A stretch of 64,000 nucleotides of DNA, taken from CBDAUN01 sp965214875. Lineage in GTDB: Bacteria > Pseudomonadota > Gammaproteobacteria > Arenicellales > JAJDZL01. Both the position numbers and the translations under genes were made by a program. The DNA lies in the NCBI GenBank assembly GCA_965214875.1, contig OZ243980.1:620001-684000 (forward strand), given 5' to 3'. This document shows, one piece after another, positions 9,989 through 19,933 of the stretch (positions are counted from its first letter, which is position 1; each line of letters starts with the position of its first letter). The notes beneath the pieces are model-generated. The model worked only from the letters and a program-made list of their open reading frames with translations. It had not been told where the DNA came from and searched no databases.

Positions 9989-10190
9989 ATGACCGCGCAA
10001 CCATAGCAGGCACTTGAAAACAACCTTATACAGCTGAGTTGCAATCTGTCGGGTTTGAATGGGCTCAGATTGATGACGAAGCTGCGATGATCGCAAACCT
10101 CAATTGGAAACGCACAACAGAATAAATTGTCAGAAAAGGAATTAAATCAAGTTCTGATAAAACTGAAAAAGGGAGTCATTGCTCGTCGCT
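9989..10190 (+). pseudogene. Decayed 5' end of a type I restriction hsdR gene
   Basis: Directly after hsdS three reading frames together rebuild an HsdR N-terminus. ATG 9989 gives MTAQP, then a TAG (10004), then QALENNLIQL. After a shift comes GFEWAQIDDEAAMIANLN, and after another shift NKLSEKELNQVLIKLKKG. These align with the start of the HsdR encoded at 12676 (GFERVRIETEDDLIANLK; ALSDAEFNQVLNKLNRGN). Homology stops near 10190. It is a remnant with one nonsense codon and at least two frameshifts, in the usual hsdMSR position. Confidence 0.75.
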
Positions 10191-10385
10191 ATTTTTTTAT
10201 GCTTCGAAACCAGTAGCCATTTCACCCACTTTTTCGACAGCATGAACCCTGACAGCCTTTGTTTGCGCAATCCCTTTTATGATTGGCCAAGACGGTGCGC
10301 AGACGACAATTCATTCAAGGCTGATTTCACCGCAAAAAGACTGCTGGCAAGCACTTCAGCCAATGGTGAGTGCTGCACGGAATCT

Positions 10386-11696
10386 TTATGCAGCCTGCGG
10401 AGGCTCCGCATGAAGCGAGCGAAGGTAGTCGCCAAGCGATGGAATGGGGATCTTGTACTGTCCGAGAAATTCCTGCGAGGGCGCCAGAATCCCCGCATGC
10501 AGCGCATTGGTCAGGAACTCGTCCGTCGACTGGCTGCATTCTTGTCGCGCTTGTTTAGTGAGGGTCTTGATTTCGTCATAAGATAGAGCGTCCGCTATTT
10601 CGCTCTCTTTGTTGCCTGCGGCCAAGGCAATCTGCTTGTATACCCAGGGCTGGCTTGAGCCGGATTCAATACGGTCCCGATAGTAGGCATTCATGCGCTC
10701 GGCCCCTTCGGCCATCGCTTGCGCGAGCAGTTCGCGCCTGAGTCGACCTTCATTGGCGCGCAGCACCTCGCCCGCAGCCACGCCGACACGGTTGACGTGC
10801 TGCGGCCAGCCCTGCGACAGCCGCGCCAGCTCGTCCGCCCACGCCGACTTCTCCTCGCCTGAGCCCGAATAGTACGCATCCAGCATGCGCCGTATGGCGG
10901 CACACGCATCCGCGGCGGGCAATGGCTCCAGATCGGCGACTCGACGATCGGGCGGCCTTGACAGGCCGCATTCCCGCAACACCGCCTTGGTGTCGCTCAA
11001 GCCGAAGAACATCGCGATCAGCGGAATCTTGAATGGCGGGCTGTGCAGGCAGTCGAGCATGCTTTCGACTGTGCCCGTTGCAGGAGTATTTTGCGCTTCG
11101 TCCACGAACACGGCGATGCGGAACTCCCTTAGCAGGGGAGCCGCATCCGCGAAGGCTTGCTCGGCGGGCAGCGATTCGCTCGCCGCATCGCCCGGTTCGG
11201 CCCTGCCGCCCACCGACAGGCCGGCGGCTGCGAAGCCGCGCTCCGACAGCTCGCTGAGCAGCTTCGCGCCCAAGTCCAGAAGATCCTTGAACCTGTCGCT
11301 GAGTGCCGACGGTCCCGCAACGGCAAGCCGCTCGCTCTCGGCGTTCACTTCGCGAACGATCATCCCCGCCGTCGCTGCCGCATACTGGAGCGTGTGCGGC
11401 TTGACCGAGACCGCTACCCAAGGCTCCTCGGGCGTGGAGTGCTGCCGCACCGCCTCCATGCACTCGAGCATCAGGGCCGTCTTGCCCGCGCCGGGCGCAC
11501 CTTGAAAGATGCAGGTGCCGCCGCCGATATTTCCCGAACGAAGACTTTCGACCGCGTCGCGAAACACCTCGTATTCGGCATCCCGTCCGCAAAAGAAAGC
11601 TTCGCGTCCTACCTCGGCGCGATCGGTTCGTTTCAACCAATTCAGCTCAGGCAAAGGTTCAATGGGAAGCGGCTTGGGGAACAGTTCGGATGCCAA
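10386..11696 (-). CDS. AAA family ATPase of unknown role
   Basis: A 436-residue AAA+ ATPase. Walker A GAPGAGKT is at 66-73 and Walker B IAVFVDE at 194-200, with a CGRDAE-type start to the ATPase domain at about 36 and a C-terminal region that could be a winged helix. It resembles ORC/TnsC-like or STAND-type regulatory ATPases, but I do not recognise a named family. It lies on the opposite strand between hsdS plus the hsdR remnant and the second hsdR, so it may have been inserted into the restriction locus. It is not one of the three ATPase/nuclease fusion paralogues. Confidence 0.8.
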   Translation of the reverse strand: MASELFPKPLPIEPLPELNWLKRTDRAEVGREAFFCGRDAEYEVFRDAVESLRSGNIGGGTCIFQGAPGAGKTALMLECMEAVRQHSTPEEPWVAVSVKPHTLQYAAATAGMIVREVNAESERLAVAGPSALSDRFKDLLDLGAKLLSELSERGFAAAGLSVGGRAEPGDAASESLPAEQAFADAAPLLREFRIAVFVDEAQNTPATGTVESMLDCLHSPPFKIPLIAMFFGLSDTKAVLRECGLSRPPDRRVADLEPLPAADACAAIRRMLDAYYSGSGEEKSAWADELARLSQGWPQHVNRVGVAAGEVLRANEGRLRRELLAQAMAEGAERMNAYYRDRIESGSSQPWVYKQIALAAGNKESEIADALSYDEIKTLTKQARQECSQSTDEFLTNALHAGILAPSQEFLGQYKIPIPSLGDYLRSLHAEPPQAA

Positions 11697-12675
11697 TGGG
11701 TTGCTCCTCTTTCAAATTGCTTTCGATTCTATCAGTTTGCCCCAATCAATTCAATCCGGCCTGCGCGACATGCTTCAAGAGATTCAAAAAACATAAACGG
11801 CATCTCAACCTGCCGGGTTTGACTTTCTAAGTCGCTTCGGCGGCGTTCAAAGGATGTCTTTGCCGGCAATACGATGAACAGCTTTCTTTTGGCTAATCTT
11901 CTTCGAACCGGCAAGGCGGCGCGTTAGCAAAAATCAGAAAATTCAAAATGTTGATTAGAGTGATCAAAACAGATGCATCTGCGAAACGGCGATATCGACG
12001 CGCAAGTAGTTTCGAAGATGTTTTGAAACCGACCCCGCGAATATGCCGGCAACAGCCCGACAAAAACAGGAATTACAAAGGTCCCTACAATCTAATTCCA
12101 CGAATGAATGTTGTTCAGTCCAAGTTCTGGTCGATAATCAACGAAAGGCAAAATCAGAACAAGGTATATGACTGACACAACCAGATGAGAAAGAATTCTT
12201 TCCGAAGGATGCGGCAAACGTCCGGCGGTTAAACGCGACCTAACAAACAGGATGATCGCTCCCGGTATTAAGAAAATCAAATACGTGGCCGTTTCCGTTA
12301 TAGTGCTCATTCCAGACATTCTCGAATTGAGTTGTCGAGTTCAAGATGCATGCACGAACCGCGGCAATAAAAATTACCCATTAGGATGATGCATTTTCGG
12401 CATAACCGGCAGTCTATTCACGGAGTTTGCTTCTGTCTGTAGAAATGACACTAATGTCGCGCAACAGGTCACGAAATTGGCAGCGAAGCATTCAATGCAT
12501 TCACCAAACATTGCAAACTATCGCCACGCGCATAGCGGTAGTACAACCAACGTAAAATCAATAAGATCGCTGATTACCGCTTGCAACACACCCTCACAAA
12601 CGAAATCACAACCGATCGCCTTGATTTATATTTGAGACCGATAACTTGCTCAAGAAGCTTAATCCGGAATCATAA
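11697..12675. other. Gap between AAA ATPase and hsdR, mostly degenerate
   Basis: About 980 bases. Apart from the membrane-protein remnant entered separately (11950-12319, minus), no frame, repeat or RNA is supported. Base composition is lower in GC than in the flanking ATPase gene. The second hsdR begins at 12676. Confidence 0.5.
11950..12319 (-). pseudogene. Remnant of a small membrane protein, possibly DUF6338
   Basis: An ORF of 75 codons starting at 12319 has a clear hydrophobic segment (YLIFLIPGAIILFV), a basic loop with HPSERILS and a second hydrophobic helix (VIYLVLILPF). This layout resembles the N-terminus of DUF6338 proteins, some of which are found near defence genes. After the stop, other frames continue with hydrophobic and basic stretches such as TFVIPVFVGLLPAYS, suggesting frameshift decay. 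The family call is tentative. Confidence 0.4.
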
Positions 12676-15506
12676 ATGCCAATCCAATCCGAACACGCGC
12701 TCGAAAGAGGACTGATCCAGAAGCTAGAGACCCTGGGCTTCGAGCGCGTTCGAATCGAAACCGAAGATGATCTTATCGCGAATCTCAAGCTTCAACTGGA
12801 GAAACACAACAAAATCGCACTCTCCGATGCAGAATTCAATCAGGTTCTGAACAAACTGAATCGCGGCAACATATTTGAAAAAGCCAAAATACTCCGAGAC
12901 AAAATCGACTACACCCAAGACGATGGCAAGGTCAATCACATCGAACTGATCGATCAGATCCATTACTGCAAGAATCAGTATCAGGTGACCAATCAGGTTG
13001 CGATGTGCGGCAAGTACAAAAACCGTTACGACGTGACGCTTCTGATCAACGGGATGCCGCTTGTGCAGATCGAGCTTAAGCGCCGCGGGCTCGAAATCAA
13101 AGAGGCTTTCAACCAGACACTGCGTTACTGGCGGGAGTCCTATCAGGCGGGTAGCGGACTATTCAACTACATTCAGGTTTTTGTCATCAGCAATGGCATC
13201 AATACCAAGTACTACGCAAATAATCCCAATTCCAAGCAAGATTTCAAACAAGCGTTCTATTGGACGGATCCGCACAATCGCAAAGCCAGCCGACTTGACG
13301 ATTTTGCAGAAGCTTTCCTGGAAAAGTGCCAGCTGTCTAAGCTGATCACAAAATACATCGTGCTGAACGAAAGTGCGCAAATGCTGATGGTGCTCCGCCC
13401 TTATCAGTACTATGCCGTGGAAAGAATTGTAGAGAGAGTCAAGAACACCGAAAAACACGGCTACATCTGGCACACCACAGGTTCAGGCAAGACCTTGACC
13501 TCCTTCAAGGCGGCTCAAATCCTGACACAATCCTCGCATGTCCGCAAGGTTCTCTTTGTCGTTGATCGCAAGGATCTCGACTTTCAGACCATCAAAGAGT
13601 TCAACAGCTTCAGCGCTGGCAGCGTAGACGCAACCGGCAACACCAAAATGTTGGTCAAGCAACTCAAGGACGATACGCCGTTAATTGTCACAACGCTTCA
13701 GAAACTCAGCATTGCAACAAGCAAAACGCGATTTGTCGAACAGCTGCCCGTTGAGTTGATTAAAGGAAAGGTGGTTCTGATTTTTGATGAATGCCATCGA
13801 AGCCAGTTCGGAGAAACGCATAATCAGATTCGGAACTTTTTCTCCAACGCGCAAATGTTCGGCTTTACCGGCACCCCGATATTTGCTGAAAATTCCAGTG
13901 CGACAGCACATGGCAGACGTACAACCAAGGATCTGTTCGACAATTGCTTGCACAAGTACGTGATAACTGATGCCATACGTGATGGCAATGTGCTTAAATT
14001 TTCGATTGAATACATCCAGACCGTCAGGCAAAAAGATTCAGCCACAGATGTGCAAGTTGAGGCAATTGATACCGTCGAGGCGGTGGAGGCGGACGCAAGA
14101 ATTGATGCGATAGTGAATCATGTTCTCGCCAACCACAATCGCAAGACGCATGGCAAGGAGTTCACCTCTATTTTCTGCACTTCTGGAATTCCGACGCTGA
14201 TCAAGTACTACGAAGCATTCAAGCGAAAGATTGCCCAATCTCAGCAGAACTTGCAGATTGCGGCAATTTTTTCCTACCACGTCAATGAGAATGACAGGGA
14301 TGAGGCAGGATTTCTTGAAACTGATTTGGCTGATGCTGGCGCAGGAAAAGGAAATCGGCAAAGCAGAGAGAGTCTGGAACGATGCATAGCTGATTACAAC
14401 GAAGCGTTCGGTACCAACTATTCGACTGAAAGCTTCTACGGCTACTATCAGGATCTTGGTAAGCGCGTTCGCGACCGGCGCGTTGACATCCTGCTGGTGG
14501 TCAACATGTTTCTGACCGGATTCGACAGCAAATATCTCAATACCATCTACGTTGACAAGAATCTGAAATATCACGGATTGATTCAGGCTTACTCCCGAAC
14601 CAATCGTACTTTGGGAACAAAAAGTCCCAAGGCAATGTCGTCTGTTTTCGGAAATTGAAAACCGCTACCGATCAGGCAATTGAGTTGTTTGCAAACAAGG
14701 ATGCAATCGAAGAAATCGTTTTGCTGCCTTACGAAGACTATGTCGCTCGATTCAACGAGGTGGTCAAAGAACTCAAAAGCATCGCGCCAACTGTGGATGC
14801 AGTCAATGAATTGGTGACCGAGGATGAGAAAGCTGAGTTTATCAAGTCATTTCGAAACCTGATCCGGCAAAAGAATGTACTTGTTTGCTTCTTTGAGTTT
14901 GATCATGGCGATCTGATGATTGATGAGCAGGAGTTTGCCGATTATCAAAGCAAATACCTCGATCTGCACGAAGAGGCAAAAGGAGACCGGGGGAAGGAAA
15001 AGGTATCCATTCTTGACGATCTTGATTTTGAGCTGGAGTTGATTCATCGAGACGATATCAACGTAGGCTACATTCTGACGTTGCTTGAACAAGTGTGCGA
15101 TGCCGACGAAAAAGAAAGAGAAAAAACTTTGGATTACATCTCAAGAGTATTGGAAACTGAAGTTCAGCTCCGAAGCAAAAAAGAACTGATTGAGCATTTC
15201 ATTGCCGAGCACATGGCCGAGTTGTCGCAAGGCAAGGGCGGCAGTTTGCGTGACACATTTCGAGACTATTGGGATCATGCAGCCAAAATTGCATTGCAGC
15301 AACTGGCTGCGTCTGAAGGCTTGAAAGAAGTGGGGTTGAAAAATCTCATCGACGAGTTGATTTTCACCGGGAAAACCCCATTGACGCAAGAGATCATCGA
15401 TATTTTCAATACACAGCCAAGATTGATTGAACGCATGCCAACTGCCAACAATGTCATTGATAAAGTCAAACAATTCGTTGAAATATATTTTGATGAAATC
15501 GAATAG
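12676..15506 (+). pseudogene. hsdR: Type I restriction endonuclease subunit HsdR with one frameshift
   Basis: Two adjacent frames (12676-14658 and 14655-15506) together encode a full HsdR of about 943 residues. The nuclease motif is visible (D119, E133-L-K135 in QIELKRRG), as are helicase motifs TTGSGKT (267-273) and DECH (371-374). The first frame ends in a false tail after KSP at a CCC run (14626-14628). Adding one C restores SPQGNVVCFRKLKTATDQ, the normal family sequence. The lesion is therefore a one-base deletion, either real or an assembly error in a homopolymer. If real, the type I system would modify but not cut. Confidence 0.9.
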
Positions 15507-15684
15507 GCGGGTTTCGATAGACCGGATGACTATTCGGTTTATGGAGGCACTCGGTTTCTAACGAGCATGGATCACATATGCCTGATTTTAGTGCTGATCA
15601 ACCAATTTTGTTCAATTCCGATTTTGCCGTTAAAACGACTTTTGATTTGCCGAAAGCGCAGCTGTCGTTGGTGGATTTGCTGAC

Positions 15685-15690
15685 TATAAT
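15685..15690 (+). promoter_or_regulatory. TATAAT -10 box just before the ATPase/nuclease start
   Basis: A perfect TATAAT lies only nine bases upstream of ATG 15700. Transcription would start within a base or two of the ATG, predicting a leaderless or near-leaderless message. The same arrangement occurs at the two paralogues. No clear -35 was seen. Confidence 0.55.
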
Positions 15691-15699
15691 TAGGACATC

Positions 15700-17256
15700 A
15701 TGCGAACGTTCAATACCGCCGGCCCCATCGTGCCGGCAAGGCACTACCACATTGCGCCGCTCGGGCGCGTGAACCGGGATGAGATCTACGAGCTGATCGA
15801 GGATTGGAGGTACTTCATTCTGCATGCACCGCGCCAGACCGGCAAGACCTCGGCGCTTTTGGCCTTGATGGACGAGCTGAACCAGGCGGGCCGCTATCGT
15901 GCGCTGTATGTCAATGTCGAAGGGGCGCAGGCGGCGCGGGAAAACACGCACGAGGCGATGGAGTCGATCCTGAACGAGCTCGGCATATCGGCAAGAATCT
16001 ATTTGGCCGACGATTTTGTCCGGGAAAACTGGCGGCGCATTCTTGATTCGTCGGGCGCCTACGCCGCGCTTCGCGAAACTTTATATCTCTGGTCGGAGGT
16101 TGATGTCCGTCCGCTGGTGTTGATGATTGATGAGATAGACGCGCTGGTGGGCGACACGCTGATCTCGGTCTTGCGCCAGCTGCGGGCCGGCTACACGCAG
16201 CGTCCGAAGCATTTTCCGCAGAGCGTGATCCTGTGCGGTATCCGCGACGTGCGCGACTACCGGATCCATTCGGGCCGGGACAAGTCGATCGTCACCGGCG
16301 GCAGCGCGTTCAACGTCAAGGCCGCGTCGATCCGGCTGGGCGACTTCGGCGAGGCCGAGGTCCGGGAGCTCTTGCTGCAGCACACTTCTGAGACCGGGCA
16401 ATCGTGGAGCGGGGAGGCGCTGGCGGAGGTGTGGGAGTCGACCTCGGGGCAGCCGTGGCTGGTCAACGCGCTGGCGGCCGAGGCTTTGAAGAAGGTCAAG
16501 GATCTGAATGCGACGATCCGGCATGAGGACGTGATCGACGCCCGGGAGGAATTGATCCTTCGGCGCGACACGCATCTGGACCAATTGGCGGACAAGCTTC
16601 GCGAGCCGCGGGTCAAGCGGGTGATCGCGCCGCTGGTGAGCGAAGGCGCGGCCGAGTCGTTCACCGCCGACGATCTGCAGTACGCGGCCGATCTGGGGCT
16701 GATCGCGCAGGACAAGCCTGTTCGGGTGGCCAACGCGATCTACCGGGAAGTGATACCGCGCGAGCTGATCACCGGCGCGGACTGGTTCATCGCGCACGAG
16801 ACCGCGTGGTACGTGGAGGACGGGCAGCTGATGATGGGGCGTCTGATGGAGGCGTTCCAGGGGTTCTTCCGGGAGCATTCGGAGCACTGGGTGGGGCGGT
16901 TCGACTATAGGGAGGCGGGGCCGCAGCTTTTGCTGCAGGCGTTCCTGCAGCGGGTGGTCAACGCGGGCGGGCGGATCGAGCGCGAGTACGGTCTGGGGCG
17001 TGGGCGGATGGACCTGCTGGTCGAGTGGGGCCCTCGGCGCCAGCGGGAGGCGGTGGAGTGCAAGCTGAGGCGGAACGGCCTGGAGCGCACGGTGGCCGAG
17101 GGCCTGGAGCAGCTTGGCGGGTATATGCGGCGTTGCGGCACCGCCGAGGGCCATCTGGTCATCTTCGATCGCTCGGAGAAAAGATCGTGGGACGAGAAGG
17201 TGTTCCGGCGCGAGGAGTCCGCCGGCGGCAGAAAGGTGACGGTCTGGGGCATGTGA
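15700..17256 (+). CDS. AAA ATPase fused to PD-(D/E)xK nuclease-like domain, copy 1
   Basis: A 518-residue protein with an N-terminal P-loop ATPase (Walker A APRQTGKT at 43-50, Walker B LVLMIDE at 139-145), a helical middle region, and a C-terminal PD-(D/E)xK-type domain. The catalytic pattern is GRMD (D438), about 15 residues, then E453-C-K455, followed by a Q in the GLEQLGG helix. Two close paralogues are encoded at 48379-49938 and 50926-52482. Defence or mobile-DNA functions are plausible, but I know of no established role. It lies between the hsdR gene and the ccm operon. Confidence 0.85.
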   Translation: MRTFNTAGPIVPARHYHIAPLGRVNRDEIYELIEDWRYFILHAPRQTGKTSALLALMDELNQAGRYRALYVNVEGAQAARENTHEAMESILNELGISARIYLADDFVRENWRRILDSSGAYAALRETLYLWSEVDVRPLVLMIDEIDALVGDTLISVLRQLRAGYTQRPKHFPQSVILCGIRDVRDYRIHSGRDKSIVTGGSAFNVKAASIRLGDFGEAEVRELLLQHTSETGQSWSGEALAEVWESTSGQPWLVNALAAEALKKVKDLNATIRHEDVIDAREELILRRDTHLDQLADKLREPRVKRVIAPLVSEGAAESFTADDLQYAADLGLIAQDKPVRVANAIYREVIPRELITGADWFIAHETAWYVEDGQLMMGRLMEAFQGFFREHSEHWVGRFDYREAGPQLLLQAFLQRVVNAGGRIEREYGLGRGRMDLLVEWGPRRQREAVECKLRRNGLERTVAEGLEQLGGYMRRCGTAEGHLVIFDRSEKRSWDEKVFRREESAGGRKVTVWGM

Positions 17257-17486
17257 ACGTTGGGTTTCGGGACTGCTAGAGCCGACCCGAACTGACTATG
17301 CCGGCTTCCTTTCTGATGCAGCTATACTGGTTTTCATGTCGCGAATCTTCTAAAGCCGACGTAATTCTGATCTTTCGGATAGCCATAAAATTGGAACTAG
17401 GCGTGAACCGGGTGCCAAGCGCCCCTAGACAGTTGAAGACCGATGAATGACGATAGTCTATTGTCCTGTTTGGAGCGTTATCCACT

Positions 17487-17933
17487 ATGACTCCGCGGAG
17501 AAAACGACGTTTGGCAATCGCTGGCGCAGTTGTTGCCGGAATGTCCATTGCGGTTGCACTGGTACTCAACGCCTTTCAAAGCAACTTGCTGTATTTTGTT
17601 AGCCCGAGCGAAGTCGCAACCGGTCAAGCGCCGCCAGTCGGCAAGGCGTTTCGCGTTGGCGGACTCGTCGTTGAAGGCAGTGTGCGGCGCGCCAGCGCCG
17701 ATTTGATGGTGAAATTCCAGCTGACCGATACTGCTGAAGTGGTTGACGTAGAATTTTCCGGCATCCTGCCTGATCTTTTCCGCGAAGGCCAAGGCATCGT
17801 GGCGAAAGGCGTGATGAACGATTCGGGCGTTTTCGTCGCTTCCCAGGTATTGGCGAAGCATGACGAAAACTACATGCCGCCAGAGGCGGCTGAAGCGATT
17901 GAAGCGGCCCAAAAGACGTTGATTTCCAACTAG
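17487..17933 (+). CDS. ccmE: Cytochrome c maturation haem chaperone CcmE
   Basis: Periplasmic, membrane-anchored haem chaperone of System I cytochrome c maturation. An N-terminal transmembrane anchor (about 9-28) precedes an OB-fold domain. The covalent haem-binding H125 and Y129 lie in LAKHDENYMPPE. A GGAG ribosome binding site lies 11 bases upstream. It is the first gene of a tight ccmE-F-G-H-I run. The usual upstream ccmA-D genes are not adjacent; the ATPase/nuclease gene takes that place. Confidence 0.96.
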   Translation: MTPRRKRRLAIAGAVVAGMSIAVALVLNAFQSNLLYFVSPSEVATGQAPPVGKAFRVGGLVVEGSVRRASADLMVKFQLTDTAEVVDVEFSGILPDLFREGQGIVAKGVMNDSGVFVASQVLAKHDENYMPPEAAEAIEAAQKTLISN

Positions 17934-17947
17934 CGCGTACAGGTGAC

Positions 17948-19927
17948 ATGATTCCGGAAATTGGTCAGTTCTGCCTGATGCTGGCTTTGCTGATGGCGAT
18001 CGCGCAGACCGCACTGCCGATCGCCGGCATTTGGCTTCGCTTGCCATCCTGGCTCGCCGCTTCAAAACAAGCTGTTCGGGCTCAGCTTGGTTTTCTTGTA
18101 GCCGCCTTCGCCTGTCTTGCCTATGCATTTTTGACGCATGACTTTTCAGTCGCATATGTCGCGCATAATTCCAATACCGCTCTTCCTGCCATCTACCGGA
18201 TTGCCGCGATATGGGGTGCCCACGAAGGCTCGCTTTTGCTCTGGTCGCTGATCATTGCGCTATGGGGTTCGGCACTGTCTAAATTCAGTCGCGATGTGCC
18301 CGATGACTTCCTGGCAAGGGTGCTCGCAGTGCTTGGTGTCGTGAGCATCGGTTTTTTGCTGTTTCTGATTCTCACTTCAAACCCTTTCGAAAGACTGTTT
18401 CCTGCAGCCACCGAAGGCCGTGACCTTAATCCTCTGCTGCAAGATCCTGGACTTGTGATACACCCGCCCATGCTTTACATGGGCTATGTCGGTTTTTCGG
18501 TTGCTTTTTCGTTCGCAGTAGCGGCTCTGATCAGCGGCCGCATCGATGCCGCGTGGGCGCGATGGTGCAAGCCTTGGACTAATCTTGCGTGGATGTTTCT
18601 GACAATCGGAATTGCGCTCGGCAGCTGGTGGGCATACTATGAGCTTGGCTGGGGCGGCTGGTGGTTCTGGGATCCGGTCGAAAACGCTTCATTCATGCCA
18701 TGGCTCGCAGGAACTGCGCTGATTCATTCGCTGTCGGCTACTGAGAAGCGGGGCCTGTTCAAATCATGGACGGTATTGCTCGCGATGTTGACCTTTTCGA
18801 TGAGCCTGATCGGTGCGTTTCTGGTGCGCTCCGGGGTACTGACTTCGGTGCATACATTTGCCAACGATCCTTCGCGCGGCGTCTTTTTGCTCGGCTTGAT
18901 TACGCTGGTTATCGCAGGCTCCCTTGCCATCTATGCCTATCGGGCGCCGAGCATCCGATCTGCCGGCAGCTTTGCAGTCGTTTCCAAAGAAGCGGGGCTG
19001 CTGCTCAACAACATTTTTTTGGTTGCAGCAATGGCGACCATATTGCTAGGCACGCTGTATCCGCTTTTTCTCGACGCGCTGAATCTCGGCAAGGTTTCCG
19101 TGGGTCCGCCATACTTCAATTCGGTGTTCATTCCTCTGACGATGCCGTTGGCGGCCACGCTCGGTATCGGTGCCATTGCCCGATGGAAGCGCGATCGAAT
19201 CATGCGCCTCATGGATGGGCTTTGGGTTTGGCTGGCTGCAAGCTTCTCGCTTGGGCTTGGACTGCCAGCGCTTTTATCAGGCACCTACGAGTGGCTTGCC
19301 GCAGTGGGTTTGACGCTGGCATTCTGGACCGCCTTTTCGACGGTGCATGGCGTTTTGCTCCGAATTCGTCATCGTCAAGACCGATTGGCGGCGCTTGCGG
19401 GCTTGCCTCGCGGCTTTTACGGGATGACGCTTGCGCATTTCGGAGTGGCGGTGTTTATTGTCGGCGTAACCATGGTGAGCGTCTATGAACGCGAGCAGGA
19501 TCTTCTGATGACGCCAGGCGAATCTTACTCCTTGGGTGGCTTTGATTTTAAGTTCAACGGAGTTCAAAGACGCTCGGTCGCAAACTATCTGGCCGACACT
19601 GCAACGATAGAGGTGAGTCGCGACGGCGAGCACTTTGCCAATGTTTATCCGGAAAAGCGAATTTATCCTGTTCAGTCTGAACCGATGACGGAGGCGGGCA
19701 TAAGGCCGGGAATGTTGCGGGATCTATACATTTCGCTTGGAGAGCCGCTTAGCGATAGCGGAGCTTGGAGCATGAGTATTCATATCAAGCCATTTGTGCG
19801 CTGGATTTGGGCCGGGGCCTTGCTAATGGCGATCGGAGGATGCCTGGCCGCGTTTGATCGCAGGCTGCGCAACGCAGTCGCTTCGCGCGACCGCATCGGG
19901 CAGGAGATTGGGCTTGAACATGCCTAA
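17948..19927 (+). CDS. ccmF: Haem lyase subunit CcmF
   Basis: A polytopic membrane protein of 659 residues, the core of the System I haem lyase that receives haem from CcmE and attaches it to apocytochrome c. The tryptophan-rich WWD haem-handling motif WGGWWFWDPVEN is present, with many transmembrane helices and conserved histidines such as VIHPP. It starts 14 bases after ccmE and is followed by ccmG after six bases. Confidence 0.97.
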   Translation: MIPEIGQFCLMLALLMAIAQTALPIAGIWLRLPSWLAASKQAVRAQLGFLVAAFACLAYAFLTHDFSVAYVAHNSNTALPAIYRIAAIWGAHEGSLLLWSLIIALWGSALSKFSRDVPDDFLARVLAVLGVVSIGFLLFLILTSNPFERLFPAATEGRDLNPLLQDPGLVIHPPMLYMGYVGFSVAFSFAVAALISGRIDAAWARWCKPWTNLAWMFLTIGIALGSWWAYYELGWGGWWFWDPVENASFMPWLAGTALIHSLSATEKRGLFKSWTVLLAMLTFSMSLIGAFLVRSGVLTSVHTFANDPSRGVFLLGLITLVIAGSLAIYAYRAPSIRSAGSFAVVSKEAGLLLNNIFLVAAMATILLGTLYPLFLDALNLGKVSVGPPYFNSVFIPLTMPLAATLGIGAIARWKRDRIMRLMDGLWVWLAASFSLGLGLPALLSGTYEWLAAVGLTLAFWTAFSTVHGVLLRIRHRQDRLAALAGLPRGFYGMTLAHFGVAVFIVGVTMVSVYEREQDLLMTPGESYSLGGFDFKFNGVQRRSVANYLADTATIEVSRDGEHFANVYPEKRIYPVQSEPMTEAGIRPGMLRDLYISLGEPLSDSGAWSMSIHIKPFVRWIWAGALLMAIGGCLAAFDRRLRNAVASRDRIGQEIGLEHA

Positions 19928-19933
19928 GCAAGC

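Noticed and set aside
16081..17154. Long antisense ORFs opposite the ATPase/nuclease genes (also 48481-49557 and 50836-51762)
   Set aside because: They mirror GC-rich coding strands, are proline/arginine/histidine-rich and recur at each paralogue; they are frame shadows.
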